Shown piece after piece: positions 37,528-47,523 of a stretch of 64,000 bases of DNA. Each line of letters starts with the position of its first letter. Within the stretch, counting starts at the first letter, position 1. Both the position numbers and the translations under genes were made by a program. Source of the DNA: Aeromonas rivipollensis (GTDB lineage Bacteria > Pseudomonadota > Gammaproteobacteria > Enterobacterales > Aeromonadaceae); contig NZ_CP149130.1 in the NCBI RefSeq assembly GCF_037811135.1, forward strand, positions 385,001 through 449,000, read 5' to 3'. Under the pieces are notes generated by a model. That model saw only the letters and a program-made list of their open reading frames with translations. It did not search any database and had not been told where the DNA came from.

Positions 37528-39355
37528 GGGTAGCGTCCTCCAGCTGGGGCACGGCGCTGTCGCTGACCAGCTTGCCATTCTGGTAGGTGGCCCAGTCCAG
37601 CATGCGCACTATGTTGCCCTGGGGATCCACGCTCAGCTGCCCGCTCATGCCCGGTTGCTGCATGGCATTGAGCTTGCGCATCTGCGGCAGGTTGCCGGCC
37701 AGGCTGACCGCATCGTAGCCGAGGGCAAACAGGCGCAGCAGGTCACCCTGGGTCTGTGGCCAGAGCAGAGCTATCTGTTCCCGTTGTTGCTCATAGCCTC
37801 CCAACAGCAGCGGCATGTCGGAGATATGCATGCCGTTGAGTTCGGAAGCCACCTCTGTCGCCCCGCTGTCATAGCCTCGCGAGCTGCTGTAGATGGGCAG
37901 GCTGCCCATGGGATTGACCGAGATGTCCACATAGGGCTTGATCATCCGGGTCTCCAGGCTGTTGGCTACCACATAGACGGCGTCTATGCTGCGCGGTGCC
38001 GCATCAGAGAGCTGCACTATCTCCCCGGCCCGGGCGGTGGAACGACCGCTCAGGGCATTCTTGACCATGCCCTGCACCTCGTTGCGTGCCCCGAAGGTGG
38101 CGACCACGGGCTTCTCCTGGCTGACGCCAGCCCAGGCCTGCTCGAATGCCTTGATGCTGCTGTAGCCAATCCGGCCTTGCGCCGCGATCAGCAGCGGCTT
38201 GCGGTAACCCTGACCATAGAGGTACTGGGCTGCCTGGCTCGCATCAGCGGCGGCGGAGAGGGAGAAATAGAAGGTGTTGTCGTTGATGATCGGCTTGTCC
38301 AGCTCGTTGAGCGCCAGCACCGGCACTGTCGGGTTGGCCTTGAGCAGCTCCTCGACCTGATCTTTCAGCAGCGGGCCAATGATCATGTTGGCCCCCTCCT
38401 GGATCGCCTGCTTGTAGAGATCCCCCATCGCCTTGCCCTGAGTGTCATAGAAGTTCAGGGTGAATTGCCCCTGATTATCCTTGTAGGACATCAGCATGCC
38501 GTTGCGGATGGCGGCGCCCTGCGCCTCCAGGTTGCCGGAGAGGGGCAGGAAGACGGCGACCTGCTGCAGTACACCTGTATCCGTGGTGGCGAGATCCCCG
38601 AGGCCGGCCGGCATGTCAGTCTGGGCCGGGTGGTTCGGGAAGCTCTGCTTCCAGCCTGCGAGCTGGCGCGCGAGTTGACTTGGCTGGGCGCCAAACTCGT
38701 TCACCAGTGCCGCCAGTCGCAGCCAGCCAGTGGTCACGTCGGGGGCCGGCGCCTCTTCCAGCGCCTGCAGGGTGGAGGGGGTCATGCTTTTCAGCAGGGA
38801 CCAGATCTGCTGGTGGTTGGTGGCCAGCTCATTCTTGGCCAGGTAAGGCTCCAGCAGGATCAGCGACTTGGCCGCGCCAAACTTGTTGTTGATGTCCAGT
38901 TGCAGCACCACCCGCTGGCGATACCAATCCTTCTGGGTATCGGCATCGAGGGCCACATTCGGCTTGCCTTCCAGCAGGATCAGGGCCTGGTTGGCGTTGC
39001 CCTGGGCCAGCAGGAGGTGCGCCTGCAGCAGTTGCAGTTGTGCCTGCTGCACCGGGTTGCCGGCCTGCTTCTGCAACTGTTGATACAGGGCGGCGGCCGG
39101 TTTGGCCTGACCGAGCGCCAGATAACTGCGCGCCGCCATCACCTGCCAGGTGAAGGCCTCAGCCGGTTTGGCGGGATCCACCTGCTCCAGATACCACTGG
39201 GCATTCTTGGTCAGATCCGAGAACGCCGACGGCATGCCGGGTTCCGCGGAGGATGGGTTGGGCTCCGACGCACAGGCGGCGAGCAGTACTGCCGCGAGTA
39301 TGATGCCGAAGAGTCGTGATACACTTAGCTGCTTTGTAACCCGGTTCAAGTTCAT
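37445..39355 (-). CDS. lpoA: LpoA, outer-membrane lipoprotein activator of PBP1A
   Basis: 636 residues from MNLNRVTKQLSVSRLFG, giving a lipoprotein signal with lipobox LLAAC. The N-terminal part is TPR-like (about 45-260), followed by a periplasmic-binding-protein-like C-terminal domain (about 270-600). LpoA activates the transpeptidase of PBP1A from the outer membrane. It is slightly shorter than the E. coli protein (678). The longer upstream frame is not supported. Confidence 0.94.
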   Translation of the reverse strand: MNLNRVTKQLSVSRLFGIILAAVLLAACASEPNPSSAEPGMPSAFSDLTKNAQWYLEQVDPAKPAEAFTWQVMAARSYLALGQAKPAAALYQQLQKQAGNPVQQAQLQLLQAHLLLAQGNANQALILLEGKPNVALDADTQKDWYRQRVVLQLDINNKFGAAKSLILLEPYLAKNELATNHQQIWSLLKSMTPSTLQALEEAPAPDVTTGWLRLAALVNEFGAQPSQLARQLAGWKQSFPNHPAQTDMPAGLGDLATTDTGVLQQVAVFLPLSGNLEAQGAAIRNGMLMSYKDNQGQFTLNFYDTQGKAMGDLYKQAIQEGANMIIGPLLKDQVEELLKANPTVPVLALNELDKPIINDNTFYFSLSAAADASQAAQYLYGQGYRKPLLIAAQGRIGYSSIKAFEQAWAGVSQEKPVVATFGARNEVQGMVKNALSGRSTARAGEIVQLSDAAPRSIDAVYVVANSLETRMIKPYVDISVNPMGSLPIYSSSRGYDSGATEVASELNGMHISDMPLLLGGYEQQREQIALLWPQTQGDLLRLFALGYDAVSLAGNLPQMRKLNAMQQPGMSGQLSVDPQGNIVRMLDWATYQNGKLVSDSAVPQLEDATHEEATGTAAPAVVEPVAVGSDEQGTAL

Positions 39356-39434
39356 TCCCCGACCAGTGTTGAAGTTCTCCATAGTGTAAACGGGCCAATA
39401 TGGCGACACAATTGTCGGGACACTCGGAGATCCC

Positions 39435-40268
39435 ATGAGTGACACCCCAACCCTGTATATAGTCCCCACTCCCATCGGTAATCTGGCGGATATCACCCAG
39501 CGTGCATTGGACATTTTACGCAGCGTCGATCTGGTGGCAGCCGAAGATACCCGGCACTCCGGCATCCTGCTCAGCCACTACCAAATCTCGGTGCCGACCT
39601 TCGCCCTGCACGATCACAACGAACAGCAGAAGGCGGATGTGCTGATCGGCCGGATCAAGGAGGGCAAGAGCGTCGCCCTGGTCTCGGATGCAGGGACGCC
39701 GCTCATCAGCGACCCTGGCTATCATCTGGTCACCCGCTGTCGCGAGGCTGGGGTCAAGGTGGTGCCGCTGCCGGGCCCTTGCGCCGCCATCACTGCACTC
39801 TCTGCCGCCGGTCTGCCCACAGATCGCTTCTCCTTCGAAGGGTTTCTGCCGGCGAAAGCCAAGGGCCGTGACGATCGGCTTCAGGCCGTCATCGAAGACA
39901 CCCGTTCCCTGGTGTTCTACGAGTCGCCGCGCCGGGTGCAGGATACGGTGGAAGCCATCGCTCGCATCCTCGGTGAACGCCAGGTGGTGGTGTGCCGCGA
40001 GCTGACCAAGACCTTCGAATCCATCCACGGTCTGCCTGCCTCCGAGATGCTGACCTGGCTTGGGGAAGACGATAATCGCTGCCGCGGTGAAATAGTGCTG
40101 GTGGTGGCCGGTGCCAGCAAGGTAGATGAAGAGTTGCCCGCCGAGGCGATCCGCACCCTGGGGCTGCTGGTGGCGGAGCTGCCGTTGAAAAAAGCGGCTG
40201 CTCTTACCGCCGAGATCCACGGTGTGAAAAAGAATGCCCTCTACAAATATGGTCTCGAGCACCACTGA
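39435..40268 (+). CDS. rsmI: 16S rRNA 2'-O-ribose C1402 methyltransferase RsmI
   Basis: 277 residues. It opens [19 protein letters not shown], and the family motifs [12 protein letters not shown] and [15 protein letters not shown] are present. It belongs to the tetrapyrrole methylase superfamily and modifies C1402 of 16S rRNA. It is divergent from lpoA, as in E. coli. Confidence 0.97.
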   Translation: MSDTPTLYIVPTPIGNLADITQRALDILRSVDLVAAEDTRHSGILLSHYQISVPTFALHDHNEQQKADVLIGRIKEGKSVALVSDAGTPLISDPGYHLVTRCREAGVKVVPLPGPCAAITALSAAGLPTDRFSFEGFLPAKAKGRDDRLQAVIEDTRSLVFYESPRRVQDTVEAIARILGERQVVVCRELTKTFESIHGLPASEMLTWLGEDDNRCRGEIVLVVAGASKVDEELPAEAIRTLGLLVAELPLKKAAALTAEIHGVKKNALYKYGLEHH

Positions 40269-40418
40269 GCCGTGCAAGCAGGCCAAATGAGCACCGCCAA
40301 GGCGTAAAAATAGGCAAAATGAGAGCGTTCTGACTGGTGCAAGCCAGGTGGCCCGCAAGAGTGGGCCCGGCTGGCAGGGGTTGGCGCACTATTAATTGCT
40401 GCAAACGGGAATTGCCGG

Positions 40419-40447
40419 TTTACCCCACTGTGTCACGAGGCTATAAT
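40419..40447 (+). promoter_or_regulatory. Promoter of rnpB
   Basis: TATAAT at 40442-40447 lies about 9 bp before the inferred RNA 5' end, with a weak TTTACC at -35 (17-bp spacing). Confidence 0.65.
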
Positions 40448-40455
40448 CCGCGCCT

Positions 40456-40847
<392 letters not shown>

Positions 40848-40866
40848 TCTGGTAAGTGATTACCTT

Positions 40867-40898
40867 AAAATCCCGGCACCTCTGGTGCCGGGATTTTT
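40867..40898 (+). terminator. rnpB intrinsic terminator
   Basis: Stem TCCCGGCACC / GGTGCCGGGA with a 3-nt loop, A4 upstream and T5 downstream. Confidence 0.93.
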
Positions 40899-41071
40899 AT
40901 TTTCGGCTGGCCATGCGGCCGCGTGGCGCCTTTTGGGGTTTTGTAATAAAGTTCTCGCCCGTTTCGGTCGCTCTATGTCGGCTGGACTATTTGTATCGAT
41001 CACGCGGCTGGCCTGATGAGTGTCTCTATAAGGCAGTAGGGCGAGATGAAAATGGCAAAGGTGGATTTGTA

Positions 41072-41947
41072 ATGTCATCAAGCGGCGTAATGCTCACACC
41101 TTCCCGGTTGCTCTGTGCGCAGCGGGGCAAAACCCTTCCCCATTATGATCTGCTGGGCGTCGAGCGAGCCAATCAGGCGCGGCTCAAGCAGCTCAACGCC
41201 CAGCTGGGCTCTTTTTCGCAGCAGGCATCGGGCTGCATGGCCCAGCTGTTCAATGCGGCGGATTGCGAACTGGGTTATCAGGATTTCTCTTCCGCTCTGC
41301 CCCAGGATCGCGAAGATACCCTGATCTGGGTCGAGGCGCGCACCCCGCTGGATGCCCAGCGTGTCGCCTATTTCTCCATCTCTCCCACCGTCATCTATCA
41401 GCTTGCCGTGCTGTTCTTTGGTGGCTCCCTGCAACACAAGGGCGCCACGACCGCCCATGGCAGGGGATTGACCGATACCGAGCAGCGATTGCTGCTGCGG
41501 CTATGCCAGTACCAGATCGACATCTGGTCTGCCTGCCTCGGTCAGGGAGACCTCGCCTGGCAGCTGACCCTGGTCACCCGGGATGCGGTGCCGGCAACCC
41601 GGCTCTGGGTGACAGAGGCCAGCATGCTGGCCGGTGGCAGCAACCATGACTGGCAGTTCTGGCTGGCGCCTCCCGAGGAGACCCTCAGCATAGGAGCCGG
41701 TCATCCCGTGCAGAAGGCGCAGCTTGAGCAGGCCCTGACTCAGGTGCCGGTGCAACTGCGAGTGGTCATGGGGCAGATGTCCATGACACTGGCGGATCTG
41801 GAATGCCTCAAGGTGGGGGATGTGCTCTCGCTGGATTTGCCCGAGGTGGTGCCGGCCCTGATCGGCAACCGCCCCTGTTTTAATGGACGCATTGCTGAAC
41901 ATAAAGGCAGCCTGGTGTATCAGGTTGCGACTGTGGTAGAGGAGTAG
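41072..41947 (+). CDS. fliM: Lateral flagellar motor switch protein FliM
   Basis: 291 residues from MSSSGVMLTPSRLLCAQRG, with AAAGGTGGA upstream. The open frame extends further 5' but without family similarity. The middle CheC-like domain and the C-terminal SpoA domain (VPVQLRVVMGQMSMTLADL) are recognisable. It is shorter than polar-type FliM, and the usual N-terminal CheY-binding peptide (LSQxEIDALL) is not seen. It is the first gene of the lateral cluster, following the rnpB terminator. Confidence 0.9.
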   Translation: MSSSGVMLTPSRLLCAQRGKTLPHYDLLGVERANQARLKQLNAQLGSFSQQASGCMAQLFNAADCELGYQDFSSALPQDREDTLIWVEARTPLDAQRVAYFSISPTVIYQLAVLFFGGSLQHKGATTAHGRGLTDTEQRLLLRLCQYQIDIWSACLGQGDLAWQLTLVTRDAVPATRLWVTEASMLAGGSNHDWQFWLAPPEETLSIGAGHPVQKAQLEQALTQVPVQLRVVMGQMSMTLADLECLKVGDVLSLDLPEVVPALIGNRPCFNGRIAEHKGSLVYQVATVVEE

Positions 41948-41954
41948 TCGAATC

Positions 41955-42332
41955 GTGAACGAGCACAACATGAATGACCCGCTGGATCTGGATGGCCTGG
42001 ATCAGCTGTTTGGTGATGATATCAGCATGCCGAGTGCGGCCGACTACATGGCGCCCACCAGTAGCAGCAAGCAGCGGGATCTCTCCTTTTTCCATCAGAT
42101 CCCGGTCAAGGTGACGCTGGAAGTGGCCAGCACCGAAGTCGCGCTGGGTGAACTGATGAAGGTGGAAGAGGGGGCCGTCATCGAGCTGGACAAGCTGGCG
42201 GGCGAACCGCTGGATGTGCGGGTCAACGGTCGCCTGCTGGCCAGGGGCGAGGTGGTGGTGGTGAATGGCAAGTACGGCCTGCGCCTGGTCGACGTGGTCG
42301 ACACCAAGCTGCTGGGTGGCATGAACGACTGA
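41955..42332 (+). CDS. fliN: Lateral flagellar motor switch protein FliN
   Basis: 125 residues from the GTG-proximal ATG-containing start. The N-terminal acidic LDGLDQLFGDD stretch is followed by a SpoA domain (IPVKVTLEVASTEVALGELMKV). It forms the C-ring base with FliM and FliG. Its end overlaps fliP by one base. Confidence 0.94.
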   Translation: MNEHNMNDPLDLDGLDQLFGDDISMPSAADYMAPTSSSKQRDLSFFHQIPVKVTLEVASTEVALGELMKVEEGAVIELDKLAGEPLDVRVNGRLLARGEVVVVNGKYGLRLVDVVDTKLLGGMND

Positions 42333-43066
42333 TGCGTTATCTGCCGGTTGCCCTGCTGCTGTTCGCGCTGCCGAGCTGGGGCGCGGACATGACGCTGTTC
42401 TCTGTCTCCCCCAGCGATACCGGGGGCGAGGATTACAGCATCAAGCTGCAGATCCTCTTCTTCATGACCCTGCTGGGTCTGTTGCCGACTCTGTTGCTGA
42501 TGATGACCAGCTTCACCCGGATCATCATAGTGCTGGCCATCCTGCGTCAGGCCATGGGGTTGCAGCAGAGCCCCCCCAACAGGGTGCTGATCGGCATCAG
42601 CCTGATCCTGACCCTGGTGATCATGAGACCGGTCTGGACCGAAATGTATCAGCACGCCTTCGTGCCCTATGACCAGAACGAGATTACCCTGTCCGAGGGG
42701 CTGGCCCGGGCGGAGAAACCCTTGCGGCAATTCATGCTGGCCCAGACCAGGGAGCCGGATCTGGAGCAGATGCTGCGCATCTCCGGCGAGCCCACCACCC
42801 TCGCCAAGAGCGAGGTGCCCTTCGGCGTGCTGCTGCCCGCCTTCGTATTGAGCGAGCTAAACACCGCCTTCCAGATAGGCTTCATGCTGTTCATTCCCTT
42901 CCTCGTCATCGACCTGGTGGTCGCCAGCGTGCTGATGGCGATGGGGATGATGATGCTCTCGCCCCTCATCATCTCGCTGCCATTCAAGCTGATGGTCTTC
43001 GTGCTGGTGGATGGCTGGTCCATGACGGTCGGTACCCTGGCGGCCAGTTTCGGCGGCGGAGGCTGA
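42332..43066 (+). CDS. fliP: Lateral flagellar export gate protein FliP
   Basis: 244 residues. A cleavable signal peptide is followed by the FliP family core (MTSFTRIIIVLAILRQAMG, ending VDGWSMTVGTLAASF) with four membrane segments. It forms the export gate with FliQ and FliR. Confidence 0.97.
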   Translation: MRYLPVALLLFALPSWGADMTLFSVSPSDTGGEDYSIKLQILFFMTLLGLLPTLLLMMTSFTRIIIVLAILRQAMGLQQSPPNRVLIGISLILTLVIMRPVWTEMYQHAFVPYDQNEITLSEGLARAEKPLRQFMLAQTREPDLEQMLRISGEPTTLAKSEVPFGVLLPAFVLSELNTAFQIGFMLFIPFLVIDLVVASVLMAMGMMMLSPLIISLPFKLMVFVLVDGWSMTVGTLAASFGGGG

Positions 43067-43067
43067 G

Positions 43068-43337
43068 GTGACACCTGAACAGAGCGTGGCCCTGGTCGGG
43101 GGGGCCGTGAACCTGGTGGTCATCATGGTCTCGGTGCTGATCGTGCCCGGCCTCATCGTCGGTCTGGTGGTCAGCATCTTCCAGGCCGCGACCCAGATCC
43201 AGGAGCAGACCCTCAGCTTCCTGCCCCGTTTCATCGTGACCCTGTTGACGCTGATCTTCACGGGGAACTGGCTGCTGTCGCAGATCACCACCCTGTTTTC
43301 CGACCTGTTCCAGAAGATCCCCGGGCTCATCGGATGA
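43068..43337 (+). CDS. fliQ: Lateral flagellar export gate protein FliQ
   Basis: 89 residues with a GTG start and GGAGGCTGAG upstream. Two membrane helices with IFQAATQIQEQTLSFLPR, the family signature. It overlaps fliR by 4 nt. Confidence 0.96.
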   Translation: MTPEQSVALVGGAVNLVVIMVSVLIVPGLIVGLVVSIFQAATQIQEQTLSFLPRFIVTLLTLIFTGNWLLSQITTLFSDLFQKIPGLIG

Positions 43338-44116
43338 ACTCCCTGCTGTCGCTCAGTGCGGCCGAGCTGACCGCCTGGCTGGGACAGTGGTGGTGGCCCT
43401 TCATTCGTATCGCGGCAGCCTTCTGGGTGATGCCGGTGTTTGGTGATGGCCGCATCCCGGCCCAGGTCCGCATCTTTCTGGCCTTCGTCATCAGCCTGCT
43501 GATCGCCCCCATGCTCAAGGACATGCCGGCTCTGGATCCCTTCAGCGTCGGCATGATGGTGCTGACCCTGGAACAGCTGCTGTTCGGTCTGCTGTTCGGG
43601 CTCTGCATCCAGATGCTGTTCATGGTGATGACCATGGCGGGCCAGATCCTCTCCATGCAGATGGGTCTGGCGATGGCGGTGATGAATGATCCGTCCAACG
43701 GGGACACGGCGCCCATCGTCAGCCAGATCATGCTGATCTTCTGCTCGCTGCTGTTCCTCGGCCTGAACGGCCATCTGGTGACCCTGGAGGTGCTGGTGCA
43801 GAGCCTGCGCAGCTGGCCACCGGGGGCCTCCCTCTACGCGCTGGACCTGAAGGGGGTCATCGGCCTGTTCGGCTGGAGCATAGGGGCGGCCCTGATCCTG
43901 ACCCTGCCGGCCGTGGTGGCCATGCTGATGGTCAATCTCACCTTCGGGGTGCTCAACCGTACCGCCCCCTCGCTGAACATTTTCTCTTTGGGCTTCCCCA
44001 TGACGCTGTTGCTGGGGCTGCTCACCATGGCCATCTCCATCAGCGGTGTGCCGGCCCGGTATCTGGATCTGGTCGCCCATGTGCTGGCCCAGCTCAGGGC
44101 GTTGACGCCGACATGA
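43334..44116 (+). CDS. fliR: Lateral flagellar export gate protein FliR
   Basis: 260 residues, six or so membrane segments, with the FliR core GDGRIPAQVRIFLAFVISLLIAP. It overlaps flhB by 4 nt, so fliPQR-flhB are translationally coupled. Confidence 0.96.
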   Translation: MNSLLSLSAAELTAWLGQWWWPFIRIAAAFWVMPVFGDGRIPAQVRIFLAFVISLLIAPMLKDMPALDPFSVGMMVLTLEQLLFGLLFGLCIQMLFMVMTMAGQILSMQMGLAMAVMNDPSNGDTAPIVSQIMLIFCSLLFLGLNGHLVTLEVLVQSLRSWPPGASLYALDLKGVIGLFGWSIGAALILTLPAVVAMLMVNLTFGVLNRTAPSLNIFSLGFPMTLLLGLLTMAISISGVPARYLDLVAHVLAQLRALTPT

Positions 44117-45249
44117 GTCAGAGCAGCGCCCAGGATAAAACCGAAGAGGCCTCCACCCAGAAAAGGCGCAAGGCGCGGGAAGAGGGGCAGATAGCGCGCT
44201 CCAAGGAGCTGAGCTCCGCCGGTCTGCTGCTGATCGGTGGGCTGGCCATGCAGTGGATGGTGCCGAGCTTCGGCCTTTTCTTTGCCGAGCTGATGAAGCA
44301 GCCCCAACGCTTCAACTGGCAGGGGGCGCGGGATCCCCAGATGATGATCCAGTGGACCGCCGATGCGCTGATCGGCATGTTGTGGGTCCTGCTGCCGCTG
44401 TTCGGCCTGCTCGCCCTGTTGCTGGTCCTGCTCAGCATAGTGCCGGGGGGCATGGTGCTGGTCTGGAAGAAGCTGATGCCAAGCGGGGAGAAGCTCAATC
44501 CGCTCAAGGGCCTTAAGCGGATGTTCTCGACCCACAGCCTGATGGAACTGCTGAAATCCCTTCTCAAGGTGCTGCTGATCGGCGGCACCCTGGCCCTGAT
44601 GCTCCAGCACCAGTGGCCCCTGCTGATGATGATGAACCGCATGCCGCCCCAGGCTGCCATGGAACAGGCGCTGCGCATCCTTTCTCAGGCATTTATCTTG
44701 CTAGGCACGGTGCAGATGCTGATCGCCGTGCTGGATGTCCCCTATCAGCGCTGGTCATTGAACAAGCAGTTGAAGATGACCAAGCAGGAGGTCAAGGACG
44801 AGCACAAGAACAGCGAGGGGCGCCCAGAGATCAAGGCCAGGATCCGCCAGGTGCAGGGCATGCTGGCGCGGGCGCGCATCGAACAGCGGGTGCCGCAGGC
44901 AGACGTCATCATAGTGAACCCGACCCATTACGCGGTCGCCATCAAGTATGATCCTGCGAGGGCCAACGCCCCCTATGTGATTGCCAAGGGTATAGACGGC
45001 ATGGCGGAGCGGATCCGCGAGGTCGCCAGGCAGCACGACAAGATGGTGATGAGCCTGCCGGAGCTGACCCGGGCCATCTATTACTCCACCCGGGTGGATC
45101 AGGAAGTGCCGGCGGGCCTCTACACAGCGGTCGCCTATGTATTGAACCACGTATTGCAGTTACGGGCCTATGAGGCAGGCAAGGGCAGAAAACCCAATCC
45201 CCTTGCTCCTCTGCATGTGCCGCCCGAGTTACGTCAACCTGAGAGGTAA
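44113..45249 (+). CDS. flhB: Lateral flagellar export switch protein FlhB
   Basis: 378 residues. It opens with DKTEEASTQKRRKAREEGQIARSKEL, followed by four membrane helices, then the autocleavage site NPTH in IIVNPTHYAVAIKYD. Cleavage there switches export from hook to filament substrates. Confidence 0.97.
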   Translation: MSQSSAQDKTEEASTQKRRKAREEGQIARSKELSSAGLLLIGGLAMQWMVPSFGLFFAELMKQPQRFNWQGARDPQMMIQWTADALIGMLWVLLPLFGLLALLLVLLSIVPGGMVLVWKKLMPSGEKLNPLKGLKRMFSTHSLMELLKSLLKVLLIGGTLALMLQHQWPLLMMMNRMPPQAAMEQALRILSQAFILLGTVQMLIAVLDVPYQRWSLNKQLKMTKQEVKDEHKNSEGRPEIKARIRQVQGMLARARIEQRVPQADVIIVNPTHYAVAIKYDPARANAPYVIAKGIDGMAERIREVARQHDKMVMSLPELTRAIYYSTRVDQEVPAGLYTAVAYVLNHVLQLRAYEAGKGRKPNPLAPLHVPPELRQPER

Positions 45250-45252
45250 GTT

Positions 45253-47328
45253 GTGAACTGGCGTGTATTGACCCAATCCTATACAGCTATCCCCATGATG
45301 CTGCTGGCCATCCTGGCGATGATGATACTGCCTCTGCCAGGTTGGCTGCTGGATGCCCTGTTCACCTTCAACATAGTGCTGGCGGTGCTGGTGCTGCTGG
45401 TCTCTGTCTCGGCTCGCCGCCCCCTCGATTTCTCCGTATTCCCGACAGTGCTGCTGGTGGCCACCCTGATGCGGCTGTCCCTCAACGTCGCCTCCACCCG
45501 GGTGGTGCTGCTCCATGGTCATGAGGGCAACGAGGCCGCCGGCAAGGTCATCCAGGCCTTCGGGGAAGTGGTGATCGGTGGCAACTACGTGGTGGGTCTG
45601 GTGGTGTTCGTGATCCTGATGATCATCAACTTCGTGGTGATCACCAAGGGGGGGGAGCGGATCTCCGAAGTCTCCGCCCGCTTCACCCTGGATGCCATGC
45701 CGGGCAAGCAGATGGCCATAGATGCCGATCTCAACGCCGGCACCCTGGATCAGCACCAGGCCCGCGCCAGGCGGGAAGAGATCGCCAGGGAAGCCGACTT
45801 CTACGGCGCCATGGACGGGGCCTCCAAGTTTGTCCGTGGCGATGCCATCGCCGGCCTGCTGGTGCTGATCATCAACCTGGTGGGCGGTCTCGCCATCGGT
45901 ATCTTCCAGCACTCGCTGCCGGTCTCCGATGCCTTCCGCATCTATGCCCTGCTCACCATAGGTGATGGTCTGGTCGCCCAGATCCCCTCCCTGCTGATGT
46001 CCACCGCGGCGGCCATCATAGTCACTAGGGTGAGTGACGAGGGGGAGATGTCGGATCAGGTCGGCCAGCAGATCCTGGCTTCTCCCCGGGTCATCTATAC
46101 GGCGGCGACCATCATGCTGATCCTGGGCCTGGTGCCCGGCATGCCCATGCTGGCCTTCCTCAGCTTTGCCGCTGTGCTGGCCTGGACCGGCTGGAGCGTC
46201 AGCCAGCGCCGGGCAAAGGATCCGGCCCTGGATGCGGCCGAGGAGCTGACGAGGCAGATGGTACAGCCGGAGCCGCAAGGGCTGGACTGGCAGGATCTGC
46301 CGCCGGTGGATGCGGTCGCCATCGAACTGGGTTATCGGTTGGTGCCGCTGGCCGAGGCGAACAAGGGGGCCGAGCTGCTCGCCCGGGTGCGCGGCATTCG
46401 CAAGACACTGTCCGAGCAGTACGGTTTCCTGCTGCCCGAGATCCGGGTGCGGGACAACCTGCAACTGCAGCCGGACCAGTATCGCATCAAGCTGTCTGGC
46501 ATTGCCCTGGCCACAGGCAATGTGGATTGCCAGCGGCTGATGGCCATCAGCAGCGGCGAGACCTATGGCGCCCTGGACGGCGAGCTGACCCAGGATCCGG
46601 CCTATGGCATGAACGCTGTCTGGATCTCGCCGGACAACAAGGCCAAGGCGCTCAACCTGGGTTACTCCGTGGTCGACTCTGCCACCGTCATCGCCACCCA
46701 TGCCAGCAAGTTGCTCAGGGAGCAGCTCGATGGGCTCTTCGGCCATGACGAGGTGGGCAAGCTGGGCCAGTATCTGGCCACCCAGTCCCCCCGCCTGGCG
46801 GAAGAGCTCAATCTGGCCCTGACCCAGATGCAGCAACTGCGGGTCTTCCGTCAATTGCTCAAGGAGCAGATCAGCCTCACCGACATCCGCACCATAGCCA
46901 CCACCTTGCTGGATGCGAGCGAGCTGACCAAGGACCCGGTGCTGCTGGCCTCGGACGTGCGCTGCGCCCTCAAGCGCCAGATCGTCAGGCAGGCGATCGG
47001 ATCCCGCGACATACTGGCGGCCTTCACCCTGGACGACCGGCTGGAGCAGACCCTGCTGACGGCAATGAACCAGTCCCAGCAGCAGGGAAAAATCCAGCTG
47101 GACAGCTTCCCGGTCGACCCGCAATTGCTGGCGCAGTTGCAGCAGAACATGCCGCTGGTGAAGGAGCAGTTGCAGCAGCAGGGGTATGCGCCCGTGCTGG
47201 TGGTCATGCCCCAGCTCAGGCCCCTGATCGCCCGCTATGCCCGATCCTTCTCAAAGGGTCTCAAAGTGCTCTCTTATAACGAGATCCCGGAAGATTTACG
47301 GGTCGAAGTAATTGGCACCCTGGGCTGA
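45253..47328 (+). CDS. flhA: Lateral flagellar export protein FlhA
   Basis: 691 residues with a GTG start and GAGAGGTAAG upstream. Eight N-terminal membrane helices contain the FHIPEP signature region (RPLDFSVFPTVLLVATLMRLSLN), followed by a large cytosolic domain. It forms the nonameric export ring. It is the last gene before the lafK leader. No clear terminator follows. Confidence 0.97.
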   Translation: MNWRVLTQSYTAIPMMLLAILAMMILPLPGWLLDALFTFNIVLAVLVLLVSVSARRPLDFSVFPTVLLVATLMRLSLNVASTRVVLLHGHEGNEAAGKVIQAFGEVVIGGNYVVGLVVFVILMIINFVVITKGGERISEVSARFTLDAMPGKQMAIDADLNAGTLDQHQARARREEIAREADFYGAMDGASKFVRGDAIAGLLVLIINLVGGLAIGIFQHSLPVSDAFRIYALLTIGDGLVAQIPSLLMSTAAAIIVTRVSDEGEMSDQVGQQILASPRVIYTAATIMLILGLVPGMPMLAFLSFAAVLAWTGWSVSQRRAKDPALDAAEELTRQMVQPEPQGLDWQDLPPVDAVAIELGYRLVPLAEANKGAELLARVRGIRKTLSEQYGFLLPEIRVRDNLQLQPDQYRIKLSGIALATGNVDCQRLMAISSGETYGALDGELTQDPAYGMNAVWISPDNKAKALNLGYSVVDSATVIATHASKLLREQLDGLFGHDEVGKLGQYLATQSPRLAEELNLALTQMQQLRVFRQLLKEQISLTDIRTIATTLLDASELTKDPVLLASDVRCALKRQIVRQAIGSRDILAAFTLDDRLEQTLLTAMNQSQQQGKIQLDSFPVDPQLLAQLQQNMPLVKEQLQQQGYAPVLVVMPQLRPLIARYARSFSKGLKVLSYNEIPEDLRVEVIGTLG

Positions 47329-47382
47329 AGTGGAATTGCCACGCCCATATGCCGGCAGGAAGAGACTATTCCGCACATCTGC

Positions 47383-47410
47383 TTGAATTGTCATATAAAG
47401 CCGTTATGAT
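47383..47410 (+). promoter_or_regulatory. Sigma70-type promoter upstream of lafK
   Basis: TTGAAT at 47383-47388 and TATGAT at 47405-47410 with 16-bp spacing, 340 bp before the lafK ATG. This would give a long leader containing the hairpins at 47469-47502 and the riboswitch at 47524-47616. Confidence 0.55.
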
Positions 47411-47435
47411 GTGACGGCTTTTGACGCGACACAGA

Positions 47436-47502
47436 CTGACAGTGAAAAAATAAAATAGAAACAGTCAGATGTGTCACATGGCTTAAGGACAACCAAGCCA
47501 TG
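47436..47502 (+). other. Hairpins and palindrome in the lafK 5' leader
   Basis: An imperfect stem CTGACAGT / ACAGTCAG (7 of 8 pairs), the 11-bp palindrome ATGTGTCACAT (47469-47479), and a perfect 8-bp stem CATGGCTT / AAGCCATG (47477-47484 with 47495-47502). No T-run follows, so they are not obvious terminators. They may be protein-binding sites on DNA or leader RNA structure. Confidence 0.5.
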
Positions 47503-47523
47503 CCATCCTAATACGGGTCGTCG

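Noticed and set aside
40856-41071. 72-codon N-terminal extension of lateral FliM
   Set aside because: It begins inside the rnpB terminator region and has no FliM similarity; the ATG at 41072 has a ribosome-binding site.
45229-47124. Long minus-strand open frame (631 codons) opposite flhA
   Set aside because: It lies wholly antisense to flhA, has low-complexity His/Gln/Gly-rich translation, no ribosome-binding site and no family. High-GC codon bias in the sense gene keeps the antisense frame open.
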